Shown: piece by piece, positions 20,088-30,975 of the stretch | Position numbering within the stretch: the stretch's first letter is position 1 | Layout: each line of letters begins with the position of its first letter | Assembly: GCA_003427395.1 (NCBI GenBank) | Contig: BFEA01000190.1 | Span: 1,960,804-1,993,692, forward strand | DNA length: 32,889 nucleotides | Source of the DNA: Chara braunii | Lineage: Eukaryota; Streptophyta; Charophyceae; Charales; Characeae | Direction: 5' to 3' | Notes under the pieces: generated by a model | The model's input: the letters and a program-made list of their open reading frames with translations, nothing else | Told to the model about the DNA's origin: nothing | The model's database searches: none | Translations under genes and position numbers: made by a program

Positions 20088-20970
20088 TCCCCTTAAGTTT
20101 GGGGAAGCCCAGCGCTTTGTTATTTCTGGTTTGCATGGAGCCTCAGGCCGCTCTATAAGTTTAGGTAGCCTGAAGCTCTGGAGGCTGGGATCTCCCCATA
20201 AGTTTGGGGAGATCTGATGCTATGAATTGCGTGGAGGGTCAGGACGCTCTATAAGTTTAGGTGTCCTGACTACTCTGACCTGTGTGGATTTGACTGTGAG
20301 TGGTTCTCAGGGACCCGAGGCGCTCTATAAGTTTAGGTACCTTGGGTTGCCTCGTTTTGTTTGGGGTTCTCTCTGTTTCTTTGATTCTGAACGAGGAGGT
20401 CTGAACCGCTTTATAAGTTTAGGTGGTTCAGCCCTTCTCCTGTTTTGTTTTGAGGGAATACTTTTGGCAGGGGGTAGGCCGCTCTATAAGTTTAGGTAGC
20501 CTGTCCCACTGCCCCGCACAAATTGGATCAGAGAGAAACAAACCTGGCAGAGGATCAGACCGCTCTATAAGTTTAGGTGGTCTGACCCAACGCCTCGCAC
20601 ATGTTGGAACCCAATGGATATAACTTGGCTATATTATGTTACTGTGTTATTGAGAACAAACTAGTCACACCGCTCTATAAGTTTAGGTAGCGTGACTATA
20701 ACTTATCACAACAGAAGAGAGTATAATTAAGAGATATAATTGAGGGTAATTGTGGGCAGGCTGAGCAATGTTCTAAGTTGAGCGGCTCAACCTTATGTCC
20801 CTTTGAAGACTAAGTTCAGAGAGATATATATAATCTGGTTATTTAAACAGTTCAGGGCGACTAGAGTGGTCTAGTCAGACGCCCAAAGAAGAGAGAAGTA
20901 GTTGTACCCTCTGTTTGTGTATACCTGGCCAAGTCAGATTGCTCTATAAGTTTAGGTATTCTGACCTTGG
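20088..20970 (+). repeat. Conserved-loop stem-loop array, 3' LTR copy
   Basis: Same array as at the window start. Several stems pair better here. The first full motif has TCAGGC/GCCTGA (20143-20148 with 20168-20173), where the 5' copy reads TCAAAC. The CCCGAGG/CCTTGGG stem pairs fully with one wobble, where the 5' copy has a mismatch. TAGTCAC/GTGACTA (20662-20668 with 20692-20698) is perfect. An extra member, TCCCC/GGGGA around TTAAGTTT, begins at 20088. Confidence 0.9.
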
Positions 20971-23900
20971 GCCTGGCTAAGTTGGGTGCGCTCTGTAAGT
21001 TCAGGTGCCCTGGCTTATGCCTTATGTAAGCTTGGGTATGAAAGAGATAACTCACAGAGGAAGCATGAACTATTGTTTGTTAAAGGAGCTTGTGGTTGGT
21101 GAGAGTACTTACCTTTGTGGTTTGTCCTGCATGTGGCTGAGTGAGGTTACTACTTGGTCTGGGCTTCAGGTTGACAGGTAGTTGCTTTAGAGGCTCGCCA
21201 CGGGCAAAAGCGATAGGAGCTAGGTCAATTCCTGCTTTTTTCGAGCTGCCTTTTTTTACTTAGATCAATTCTCGCATTTTCTAGGATCTTTTGTTATACC
21301 TGGCTTCGTATAAATCTTGGCAATCCACTTTCTCTACGGGAAGTGTTGCGGAAATTTCTACAAATCCAAGGAGTTAGTCAACTTTTGACTTGTCAAAATT
21401 CAACTTGTCTAATCTTTATATCTGGCTTAGTAAAAATTTGGAAAGTCTCATTTTCTAAAGGGAATGCTGCCCAAAGTTTTGCTAATTCAAGGAGTTAGAC
21501 AAAATTGGACTTTGAAAAGTCAAAGTTATTCCTAGATTTTGAACTTAGCCTTGTATAAATTTTGGAATAGCACTTTTTCAAAGGGAGTGCTGCCAAAATT
21601 ACTGCAAAACTAAGGAATTAACTAAATCTTGTCTAAGTTGAACCCAAATTGTCTCTGAGTTCATATCTGACTTAGTACAAATCTGGGGAGTCTCCCTTTC
21701 TAAAGGGAGTGTCGTCCAAATTTCTACTAATTCAGGGAGTTGGGCAAGGTTATTTTTGTTTTTATATTTGAGCTAATATAAATTTTGGAAAGGCATTTTT
21801 CCTACGGGAAGCGCTACCGAAATTTTCTTGATTTAGAGGAGTTAGATTATATTTTGATTGATGGCGATTTTGGCAATCCACCCTGAATAGGGGAGATTAT
21901 GTCGGGGTCTTCCTTTGCTTTGGGCACGGCTTACAGGTACATTCAGGCTTAGTTATTTAAGGTGATTTGAGTGGGATCGTGATATGGGGGTTATTCTCCA
22001 TGGACTTATAGGTTCAGCCTGGGGATTGACCTGTCTTGTGTTACAGGCCATCTTGATCGATTAGATTCAGGATTTGGACTAGTTTCGGATTGATCCTACG
22101 AGGATCGTCTTCTGTTATCACTGATAACAGGTCGGTTGCCGATTCGTCAGTCTTCAACTCAATTTCAACTTATTCCCCATACTCAACCTAAAAGGCTTTA
22201 GCCCTGGTGGTTTTACTGTTTGTTAAGGGTTTTACCCGGACTTTTATTGAATGGTCATTTGACAAAGGTACTGAGTATTTAATTAAGGTTGGTTGGATCG
22301 GCGATTGGGGCTTGCATGGCTAAAGCGAAGGGGTATGAACATAGAGAATGGTTGGGGTTGACTCTGTGTAGTGCGTGCTTTGTCGCTTGAGTCTTGGTGT
22401 GATTGCAGGTATGCCCTGTGGCTTGGATTTTGGATTTGGACTGCCTGCGATTCCATATACATATGCACGGTTGTGAGGTGTCCCACTATACCTGTGAGGA
22501 GCGATCGTCATAACTCTATCCCCTTATGCATGTATGCGCGAGTATCCGTACAATGGGTATCCAAGGGGCGTATGGGGGCCGTGCTAGTAACCGCGCGGAG
22601 GTTGGGACTGAGGGACAGGGAAGACCCCCCCCCCCTTCTGCCTATTTGCGTTTTGGGGCTTTTCTAGTCAGACGTTGGTCCTGGGCCGGGATTCGAGGTC
22701 CTTGTCCAGGACATCCCAGGCGTGGCCCAAAAGGGGAGGGGTCTCCCCTTGCATAGAGCCTATTTATTTTGGCCGGCGGGACACCCCGCCTGGAGGGCGG
22801 AAATGTCGCAAGGGCCGAACGACGTATCCTTCAGCCGTTCAATATCGTGGGGGGTAACCCCTCGCGATTAGTTCCTTCAGCCAATTAATATCGCGAGGCC
22901 GAAGCCGCGGTTACCACATATGATTGGCATCAGTGGTTGGCATAGGGTTGGCCTGCGGCCGCGCAATTTTGGGTTTGTGCGTAGGCGCAGCGCTTGGGAT
23001 TATTGTAGGTCGCCGACATGGGCCGTAGAAGGGAAGTGTGTCCCAGAGCCATGAATTTTTGTTTTAAGGGCCGGGAGACCCTCCCCCTATCCCCTTTTCT
23101 TGGATTTGTGCGGGTCTTGTTGCTTCTTAAAGATTTTTTTATGGTTGGACGTTGTCGTCCGTGGCAGCCATCAAAGTCTAACCCCTTGACTTTCGCCCAG
23201 GCCCCGGGGAGGACTCACCCCTAGGGCCGCGAGAGACGACTACCACCACAGGCATGGGCCTGTGTACCACCCACTCTGCATAAGGGTGCAGAAGAGGGTG
23301 TGTGGTCTTCAACCGCGCATGACGGTTGTTCAGCGTTGAGAGATTAACCCTCTAGAAGTGTGTCAGCCGACACTTGAGTGTCGAGCGCGACCCTCGAGGT
23401 TAACGAGGACTGCGTGAGTATGGGTACTACATGGTACGTCATCCTTGCGACCGCTTGCATCGCGATTTCGTATGAGTTAGCCTTGCGTCCGCGCGATTTT
23501 TATATTAAGTCTCGCGCGTGACGCCCACTCGATTTTTGCATTGGGAAGTTATGGGACGATCACCGAGGGGCTAGGAGCGCGGTCGCGTTGTTCGAGTAGT
23601 GGCAGCGTTGTCCGTATTGCGGCGTGCTGTATGTGCGTGCGTGCGTGCGCTTGTGTTCCTTTCGCGTGTTCGTAGAGTGGTGTGCGCGTGGCGTGTGGGA
23701 TGCGTCCTAGTCGACCGACGACGAGCCGCGCTTGGGGCTTCAGCCCCCCAAGATAGTGGTTCGCGTGCGGGTCCGATAGGCGTATTACCGCGCGTACCCC
23801 CTATGCTACAGCGAACGAGAAACGCCCTCGACTGGTCCAGCTCTGCGATTGCAACTGATCAGCTTTCGTATTGTGGACTGGTAGCTCGGCGGGGATACGC

Positions 23901-24124
23901 CCACCGATGGGAGGTGACAGCTCCTGTAAGGTGGAGGTAAGTTGTGCCTCGCGTAGGCCCTATCCTGTCGTAGGGGCTCGCGAGAGGTATGGCTGGCGCA
24001 CTCGGCCGGAGCGGCCTAAGGAAGCTCCACTCGTGCGTTATGTCGAGATTGATCCAACTCCTGCGTGACGCGGCCGAGAGGGTCCCGCGCCGCCGCGTGA
24101 GGTGCCGGGCCGATGCGCACGACA
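20090..24124 (+). repeat. 3' LTR copy of element 1 (portion matching window start)
   Basis: Collinear with 1-4212. It has one copy of the 32-bp and 66-bp segments that are doubled in the 5' LTR, and lacks about 65 bp near 22968. It ends GCACGACA at 24124, and the sequence after that is unrelated to the primer-binding site region. The true LTR probably begins further left than 20090, because 20090 is only where the window's own first base aligns. Confidence 0.9.
21300..21850 (+). repeat. Five ~120-bp units with GCTGCC core, 3' LTR copy
   Basis: Counterpart of 1255-1800 with the same order and number of units. The first core here is altered to AGTGTTGCGGAAATTT. Confidence 0.85.
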
Positions 24125-25858
24125 GCGCTGGTACTAAAACAGAGAACCAGTTAGTGGGAACTGGGAAGACTGGCCTAGCGGGAACTGACTGGAACGCTTT
24201 GACTGAGCCTAAACTGGAAAGACTGGCCTTCACACGAACGTACTGGAAACGGGCAAAGTTAGCATTGACCCTTGAATATTGATAGGCCACTTGAATAGCT
24301 GGAAAAGAGAGGGGGGGGGAGGGGAGGCGCAACAGGTGAGAAAGGGATAAACAAAATGGACCGTTCGCATTTGATGGGAGTGGATGTACTATCTATACGC
24401 GTACATGGCTACCAAATTGTCAGGGACATTTGCAAAATCAGCTTGGACGAATGAGACTGTTGTTTGACAATGGGAACAGGGACGTCTGCAGAATCAGCTG
24501 GGACAGCTGGTGTGGCGGACCCACCGGGTGAGGTGCTCCTCCTGGGATAGAGATGGAGATGGAGGATGAGGGTGGAGCAAGATGGCACAGCGCAACTCCC
24601 ACGCAGACTCCAACGCACGTACTCCAAACTGTGCGAATGTAGAATGAATCCAAGTACAGACTCTGGTTGGGGTATACCACAACCGTCCCAACGGGCTGAC
24701 TGGACTAGACTGAACTGGCTGGTACCGACAGAGGTACCGGCCTGGACTGGCCTACCCCGAATACAACACAGGCCTGTGGGAACAGGCCAAGGGGCTGGTC
24801 TCACAAGCCAACCAGAGGTCCGCTACACGATCCTCCGCCTGTGATGGATCGCCTAGATACAAGCACACTTCCGCCAAGAAGCGGAACTCTACCAAAGAAA
24901 AGAAAACCCGAGTAGTCTAGGATGCGGAGCAAGCTCCATGTTGAGTCCATGCGATGCAACCTAGGCTAAAAAATGTAGCAAAAACAGCAATGTCACAGCT
25001 AACAACCTAAGTGAAAGCAGAAAGCAACTAACTAGTATGCATGTCCTAGGAAAGCAAAAAGTAATGACAACGAAATCCTAGAAATGTCAGAGGCAGAGGC
25101 CTCCGTCTGAGAGCAACAAGCAATAACAAGACAATCATATGTCACAGGATGGGTGTGTCGCAAAACCAAAGGGTGGGATGGTCTCTGAGGGTGGCGAATG
25201 CAGCCTAGGGGTTGATAAACTCCTAAGGGCATCCATACATAATGACAGGGAGACACATGTCATCAAGCTCAATGAGGGTAGTGAACTGGGAGCGAACAGA
25301 ACCAATGACCCTAATAGATAGACCATCAGGGCGGGTAATGTTTGACTAAAGGGGTGACCGCTATGTAGGGTCGACCATGCAAGGGAATAAGGGAGTCTGG
25401 TATACTGGGGGGGCGCACCCAGATGAAGCATGCAAGGCTGCCTAACTAGGGTGTGAGGGCCAGCAGAGGGCAGAGAGTAGAAAAATTAATGGGTAAGAGA
25501 ATCATGCAAATGACTCCTAAGGTGAGGGAATTCGGAGCTAGATCCGTAAGTTGGGAAGCCAGGGCAACGCTACGGTCCCGATGCCTATCCGTATACCAAA
25601 GGAGAGCCCAACTCAGAGGAACCCGACTAAGGGAGACCATTAGCAGACACAACCAGGGTACTGTACAGGGTAAAGTGGTAAGAGAGTGACGACGTCTGAA
25701 GTGGGCAGAGTTGATCGTGATGAGGGTCGTGAAGCTGCCGATGACGTCCATGATGAGAAGTCCGGAATGCTGTCGAGGAAGAGCCGCAACGTCGACGAGC
25801 TGAAGTAGCAAAACTGGAGTGGATGGAGTACTGAGAAGTCTAAGATTGGGGAAGATAA
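24125..25858. other. Junction between element 1 and element 2, no supported gene
   Basis: Right after the LTR end, 24125-24260 is rich in AACTGG/GACTGG words, as is 24690-24760. A G9 run lies near 24311. Element 2 runs on the minus strand toward this region, so its 3' LTR would be expected here, but I could not match it to the right end of the window. Small ORFs present in both strands show no recognisable domain. Confidence 0.5.
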
Positions 25859-25860
25859 GT

Positions 25861-26423
25861 CAGAGTCAATCGTCGTATCGGGCAGGACGACGACGAGTGT
25901 GTTGTGGACACTCAGAAGCATCCGGTTGCCGCTGAAGGTCTGCCTCAGATGGAGCAGTCTCCTCAGCCGAGGGAGAAGGAGGAGGGTCAGTGGGATGAGG
26001 AGGAGCAGTCAACCCAGCACGACAAGCACGGTCATAGGCACACATCAACATGCGAGCGTGCTGCAAGTGCTCGAGGGGCTCCCAAGTAGCCTCCTCATCA
26101 GGGTAACCCTTCCAACGTACGAGATACTCAACGTGAGGAGAGTCAGAGTCAATCGTCGTATCGGGCAGGACGACGACGAGTGTGTTGTGGACACTCAGAA
26201 GTATCCGGTTGTCGCTGAAGGTCTGCCTCAGATGGAGCAGTCTCCTCAGCCGAGGGAGAAGGAGGAGGGTCAGTGGGCTGAGGAGGAGCAGTCAACCCAG
26301 CACGACGAGCACGGTCATAGGCACACACCAACATGCGAGCGTGCTGCAAGTGCTCGAGGGGCTCCCAAGTAGCCTCCTTATCAGGGTAATCCTTCCAACG
26401 TACAAGATACTCAACGTGAGGAG
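25861..26423 (-). repeat. Tandem duplication (283-bp period) of the pol 3' end
   Basis: Bases 25861-26140 and 26144-26423 are near-identical direct repeats. Each codes on the minus strand for the distal chromodomain and the pol C-terminal tail ending RRRPARYDD. The upstream copy in reading order (26144-26423) belongs to the main pol frame. The other copy lies after its stop codon and is not joined in frame. Confidence 0.9.
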
Positions 26424-27219
26424 GGTTGTCGTCAGTGACTCGGCAACCAATGATGTCTGAAACGAGAAACTCCTTGTGGTCGTCCACCATGATGGGTGGG
26501 GGGCACTCGTATGGTCGTCCAGCAAAACGCTCGGATAGTCTGCGGTAGGGACGCAGTAATGAGATGTGGTAGACATCGTGGAAACGAGTCTGGCGTAGGT
26601 AGTCGAGCAACTTCACACGAAAGTTGACCGAGCTAGATGCCGTATGAGAACCGACGGCTTGGAAAATGCGGCATAGGCCAAAGAAGCGACGTTGGAACTT
26701 GCGAAGCATGTCCGCTTCGAGCTGTAAGTGGCGGGCGTCGATAAGCACATCATCACTAACTTTGAATGGACGATCCATCCTCGATCGGTTCACACGTGCG
26801 GTCATGCGAGTCTGGGAAACGACTATGTGCTCATGTGCGGTCTTCATGATCGACATCATGTATGCAACCCAATCATCCAGTGTGGGACAATTCGTGTCGG
26901 GGTGCATCTGTGACGGTTGAAGGAAGTTCGCGGGGACACGAGGGTGATAGTCGAGGTCGCAATAGTAAGGCAACATCCCCGTGGCTGGCAAGACAATGTG
27001 GTTGTAGGCTATCTCCGCGTGCGCAAGATGGAGATCCCATTGCTGGTCGTTACGAACAATCTTTCGGAGAATATCTCCGAGAGTCTTATTTGTGACATCG
27101 GTCTGACCATCAGTCTGGGGATGGTAAAACGAGGAGAAGTGGAGCTGGGTGTCGTACACCTCGTGGAGTCGTCGCCAGAATCGGCTGGTACAGGTAGTGA
27201 CGCCGGTGTCGAGTGACAT
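26149..27219 (-). pseudogene. Element 2 integrase (distal core), C-terminal domain and chromodomain
   Basis: The frame begins near the second catalytic Asp (DTGVTTCTSRFW resembles the usual D-RG-QFTS-FW) and continues through HPQTDGQTD. There the third catalytic residue, normally Glu in this context, is Asp (codon at 27097-27099). The zinc-binding domain and first catalytic Asp are absent. After the C-terminal domain (LLDYLRQTRFHDVYHISLLR) comes a chromodomain at about 26310-26474: FLVSDIIGCRV, then VEYLVRWKDYPDKEATWEPL with its aromatic cage residues. Chromodomains at this place are known to guide chromovirus integration to marked heterochromatin. The tail is Pro-rich. The frame is open for 356 codons but cannot be active integrase. 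Confidence 0.88.
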
Positions 27220-27600
27220 AAACTACTGCGAGAACCTCATGTTCATCAGCAGTGTAGTTTATCTCGGCGGGCAGGAGCTGGCGGGAGTAGAAGGCTATCG
27301 GACAATCACCTGAGCGAGACTCGACAGTGTCGTCCTCGATGATGGTAGGAAAATAGTCAATAGAAGGCTCGTCAGTAGTTGGACGAGTAGGCGTCAGGTG
27401 GGAAGCAGTGGTAGGGGTAGGAGGTGGGAAGTGAGGGATGCGAGGATGAGAGGAATCAAGAGAGGAGGGGAACATCTGAGAACGCACTGCTCCTACAACA
27501 AAGTCTGACGCATCGGTGGTAAGGATAAAAGGGCGCTCAAAATCGGGTAGATGAAGAACCGGTGCACATGTCACCGTCTTCTTGATGGCGCGAAAGGCGT
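27220..27600 (-). pseudogene. Element 2 RNase H (truncated)
   Basis: TTDASDFVVGAV near 27505-27525 holds the first catalytic Asp, and FYSRQLLPAEINYTADEHEV leads to the catalytic Glu region. A low-complexity Pro/Thr/Ser insertion of about 55 residues separates the two. Shortly after the HEVLAVV segment the sequence passes into integrase core in another frame near 27215-27235. The rest of RNase H, including its last two acidic residues, is therefore missing. Confidence 0.8.
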
Positions 27601-28735
27601 CCTCGTGGAGGGGTGTCCAAGACCATGGCGGGTTCTTCAGGAGGAGGGTGGAGGTAAGGACGTAGGAATACCTAGCGTATCCCTGGGTGAAATTACTGTA
27701 GTAGCTAGTGAGGCCTAGGAAACTGCGAAGCTACTTAGCGGATGTGGGGATGGGCCACTCCGCAATACCAGTGATCTTCGCGTCGTCCATGTGGAGACTC
27801 TGGTCAGACACGTAGTGTCCTAAGAAATTCACTTTGTGTTAGACAAAGCGGCACTTTCTCAGCTTGGCGTAGAAGCGATGTCTGCACAAGTGGTCAAGGA
27901 CGTCGCGGAGGTATCTGATATTCTCCTCAAGGGTACAACTATAGATCAGGATATCGCCGAGGTAGACGAGAACGTACTGCACCAGGATGTCCCTGAAGAT
28001 GTCGTTCATTGTTGTCTCGAAGGTAGCGGGTGCATTGGTGAGGTCAAATGGCATCACCGTAAACTCATAGTGGTTGAAGCGCGATCGGAACGCTGTCTTC
28101 GGTTAGTCCACTGCAACGACGCGGATCTGATGGAAACCGCTATGAAGATCAATCTTCGTAAAAAAACGGTTGTCTGCTAGGCGGCCGAACAGCTCGCCAG
28201 AACGAGGCATGGGGTGGTTGTTCTTAACCGTGTAGCGGTTGATGCTGCGATAATCAATGCAGAGACGGAGAGTTTCATCCGCTTTGCCAGCAAAGAGGAC
28301 GGGTGCACCCCATGGGGAGTTGTTAGGTTTAATGAAACCCAGTCTCAGGAGCTCCTCAAGCTAACGCTTGAGTTCAGTGGCCTCAGGGATCAAGAGTCTG
28401 TAGGGTGTCTGGTGGTGAACACGATAGTCAGGCACAAGTTGGATGAAGTGTTCGGCGTCGCGCATCGGTGGGATGCCGGTGTACGAGAACGACGATGGGA
28501 AAACGTCGTGGTACTCTCGAATGAGGTCACAAACTGCGGGCTCAAGGTCGGCTGTATAGCGTGCGAGCTCCTCAGCATCAGCGTCGGCGCGTGACGACGA
28601 GGCGGACTTAACGGACGGCGGAGGGAGGGAAGTAGAGATGAAAGCCATGGAGATAGAAGGAGGATCTGGCTCCAGGGAGATGAGCTCGGCGTCTGGACAG
28701 GGTGGATCATAGTGCAAGAGATCCGTAACGTTCAC
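27601..28735 (-). pseudogene. Element 2 reverse transcriptase with stops and altered YxDD
   Basis: One reading frame carries the [16 protein letters not shown] and [15 protein letters not shown] (motif A) around 28140-28280, MPFDLTNAPATF near 28050, and the catalytic box near 27953-27964. The box reads YLGD instead of YLDD, because the middle codon is GGC at 27956-27958, so one essential metal ligand is lost. Stops in the same frame lie at 28361-28363 (TAG), 28103-28105 (TAA), 27839-27841 (TAA) and 27731-27733 (TAG). The connection region with LRSFLGLTSYY follows. The gene is dead but well recognisable. Confidence 0.88.
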
Positions 28736-29530
28736 CGTAAAGAAGGTGATGTCGTCCTGTTAGATGAAGTGGGCGAACTACCGAGGGAGAAGGTGACGGT
28801 AATAGTGGGAGATGGTGTGGGCACGGAAGGCTCCGAGGGAGCAGGATCGGGGCTTGGTGTCATAGTGGTACTTATAAAAGGTACGCGATACGTCTGTCCA
28901 GACTTCGTTCTGAGAACGAATGTTGGTCGCCCAATCGGCCTCAGTGCTACGAAACCTACGAGACCACGGAGTACCGGGAATGAAGTCGTACCCCGTCTCC
29001 ATCACGTCGAAATGTGCAGAGGAGCGGTGGTGACGAGACGCCGCGGGGCGATCAGTCGGCTCCAGAGTGAGGAAGAAAGGCAGGTCGGTGACCATTTGAT
29101 CGAAGAAGCGTTGGGTCTTGTCATCTCCTAGGGTGACCGAGATGGGAGTCGGAGACCCTATCGTGGGTAAGCATGCTTCCTTCACCACATGTGGGTGAAT
29201 GAAGTCGTCCTGAGAACCAGAATCCCACAGCGCTAAGTACACCCTCGTGGAGGTCCCGAGTCGTACTGGAATGATCGAGAGGGTGCGATCAGGGTCGGAG
29301 AGGATGGCGAGAGGCGACGCAGTGCAGTGACATGGAAGGTGAGTCGCTCCTGACGAGCCTGGAGCATGCTCAAGTCCATAAGGGAGGGCACAACGTCCTC
29401 GCGAGTTGCAAGCTGCTCGCTGCAACAGGCTGAGTGAATGGCTCGACGTGTCGGTAGTCACGGAGAGGTAGGAGGGGAGACGGTGGTCTGCGGAGGCGCA
29501 GACGGTACTGCGACAGAGGACTGAGTCCAC
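28736..29530 (-). pseudogene. Element 2 aspartic protease region
   Basis: The putative catalytic loop DSGS (in LALWDSGSQDDFIHP) is at 29213-29224, in the usual place of the D-S/T-G motif. A later PGTPWSRRF segment resembles the second conserved strand of chromovirus proteases (G-PWL). It lies in the same frame as the RT behind it but is separated by a TAG at 28778-28780 and a TAA at 28760-28762. The first residues are uncertain because the gag-to-pol frame change lies upstream. Confidence 0.7.
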
Positions 29531-29639
29531 TCTGTCGGGTCCTGCGGTACCTCAACTCCAGTAGCGATAGGGGCAAACTGCGACGGAGATGTCGGGAAGC
29601 CGACTACTGAGGAGGGCGCAGGTATACATTGCACTGTGG

Positions 29640-30455
29640 CTAGGAGGCGCCTCGGTGATGCGAGGCGTCGGGGGGGGACTGAGCACGACGCTGGCGTGAA
29701 AGCTCGACGTAGTGGCGGTCGAGGGCGGCGGTGTAAAAGCACCGCGAGGAGGTATGACCGTCCTGGCGGCAGCGCAAACACCCACGCCGACCCAAAATGG
29801 TCGCGCACTCCTCAGAGGAAAGGACACCGCGAGGAGGGACAAAGCCCTGAGGGAGGTTCTGCTGAGGGACCTCGGGGGGTGACGCGCCAGCGTGACCAGA
29901 GCGGCTGCGTGCCCAAGAGAGGGTGGAGAGGGCAAGCTGGAGGCGCTCGGCTATAGGGAGGGTAGAGTCCTCCAGGTGGTAGTCGACGACCTCACAGAGG
30001 TCAAGGTCGTCGTTGTGGTCACCCTCAGGCGACAACGGGGCAACCACGTCCTGCTCACCATACTCGAGCGCGCTTAAGCGGAGTGAGAAGTGGCGGCCCT
30101 GCTGCGCGGAACGGCGGGGACAACCGTGGAAAGGGGAACGACTATGGGAAGTGGTGTGAGAGAAGGAGGGAGCGTAACCAGTATGCTGAGGCTGGGAGGA
30201 GGAACTGGTTTGAAGACGGGCCCGCATCCGCTGATGGACCCTGGCAGCCTCGTAAGCCTGCGGGGCTGATGTGAAGTCGTACCGCCATAACTCGGGGCAG
30301 TACTCAAGGGGAAGGATGGCCAAGAAGCGATCGATGAGGGAAGCCTCAGGAAGGGAACGCCACATGGCAAATGAGGCAGGCGTCCTGAAAGACCTGGATG
30401 TGGTGGTCCAGGCCGACAGCGCCACCAGAGTCGGACCAGCGTGTACTGACGACAC
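29640..30455 (-). pseudogene. gag: Element 2 gag, C-terminal part with CCHC knuckle
   Basis: The distal capsid segment (SLPEASLIDRFLAILPLEY) is followed by a Ser-rich stretch, an acidic linker and a CCHC zinc knuckle, CLRCRQDGHTSSRC, at 29739-29780. It ends with TAG at 29640-29642. The frame differs from that of the proximal gag part; the switch lies in the overlap 30346-30455, where capsid homology passes from one frame to the other. Confidence 0.8.
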
Positions 30456-30825
30456 GCTCGAAGGCGTCAGTCACGTCGTGTCGGTCTCCGAAGTGATTCT
30501 CGAGGAACGCCTGGAAATCCATGAAGGTCGGGGTCCGACCCTCACGAAGGTAGTGAGAGTCAAAATCATCCCAGGCATCGAAAGGACCGCCACGCAGGTG
30601 CGTGGAGAGGTGAGTCACCCACTGGTCAAGTGGGACGCCTATGAGTTGGAGCGTGCGGGTGGCGGACTGCAGCCACCGAGACACGCGTATCCCTGTACCG
30701 TCATATAAGGCAATGCCCGTCAAGCGGACGAGTGGTGCGCCACCGTTTTGGCGGTGAGAAGATCGAGGAGAAAAGGTCTGCGCTACGATCGAGTAAGTCG
30801 GCGCAGGTCCTGGAGAAGGGGGCAC
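30346..30825 (-). pseudogene. gag: Element 2 gag, capsid part
   Basis: Typical retrotransposon gag capsid pattern: YDGTGIRVSRWLQSATRTL, then LRGGPFDAWDDF and FQAFLENHFGDRHDV. It forms the shell of the virus-like particle in this family. Frame is lost at the end, near 30390-30455, by an indel. The part in front of it (30826-30975) is Pro/Ala-rich and has no clear frame. Confidence 0.8.
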
Positions 30826-30975
30826 AACTGACTGTACACCCGGGCCGCATGGTGGAGGAGCGGGGGGACTAGCGGCAAGCTGCGCGGGAGCTGCGGTAGA
30901 AGAGGTCGCAGCAACCGATGGAGAAGGAAGGAGGTAGGATGGGGGTGGAGGGGATGCATGGCGAGGGAAGTGAGC

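Larger units (their letters stand above)
14750..20089 (+). other. 5.3-kb region of unknown nature before the visible LTR match
   Basis: The stretch is mostly GC-rich and guanine-biased from about 15180 on, with no recognised protein domain. It may be the left half of a giant LTR or non-coding internal sequence. At 15304 TGTAACGCCCCGCC resembles the start of many plant gypsy LTRs. TATA-like strings lie at 16290 (TATTTAAG between GCGCGCAA and TTGCGCG), 16563 (TTTATATG) and 19829 (CTTTATAAACCC). A 155-base N gap is at 17816-17970. The homopolymer tract near 18150-18170 (A9 then G10) is error-prone. Confidence 0.5.
1..24124 (+). mobile_element. Giant Ty3/gypsy LTR retrotransposon (element 1), 5' end outside window
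   Basis: A near-identical repeat of about 4.1 kb occurs in the same orientation at 1-4212 and 20090-24124 and encloses gag, protease, RT, RNase H and integrase in Ty3/gypsy order. The downstream copy ends in CA at 24124. The upstream copy ends in CA at 4212, two bases before a tRNA-Asp-like primer-binding site, which fixes the LTR 3' boundary. The integrase carries a GPY/F-type C-terminus and no chromodomain. With the tRNA-Asp primer and an extra ORF after integrase, the layout resembles Athila/Tat-group elements more than chromoviruses. The coding region has six in-frame TAG codons and several frameshifts, so this copy is dead. Target-site duplication cannot be tested because the left end lies outside the window; the five bases after the right end are GCGCT. 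Confidence 0.9.

Noticed and set aside
25446-25811. 121-codon minus-strand ORF after the element 2 pol
   Set aside because: No domain, and not continuous with pol; nothing supports it as a gene.
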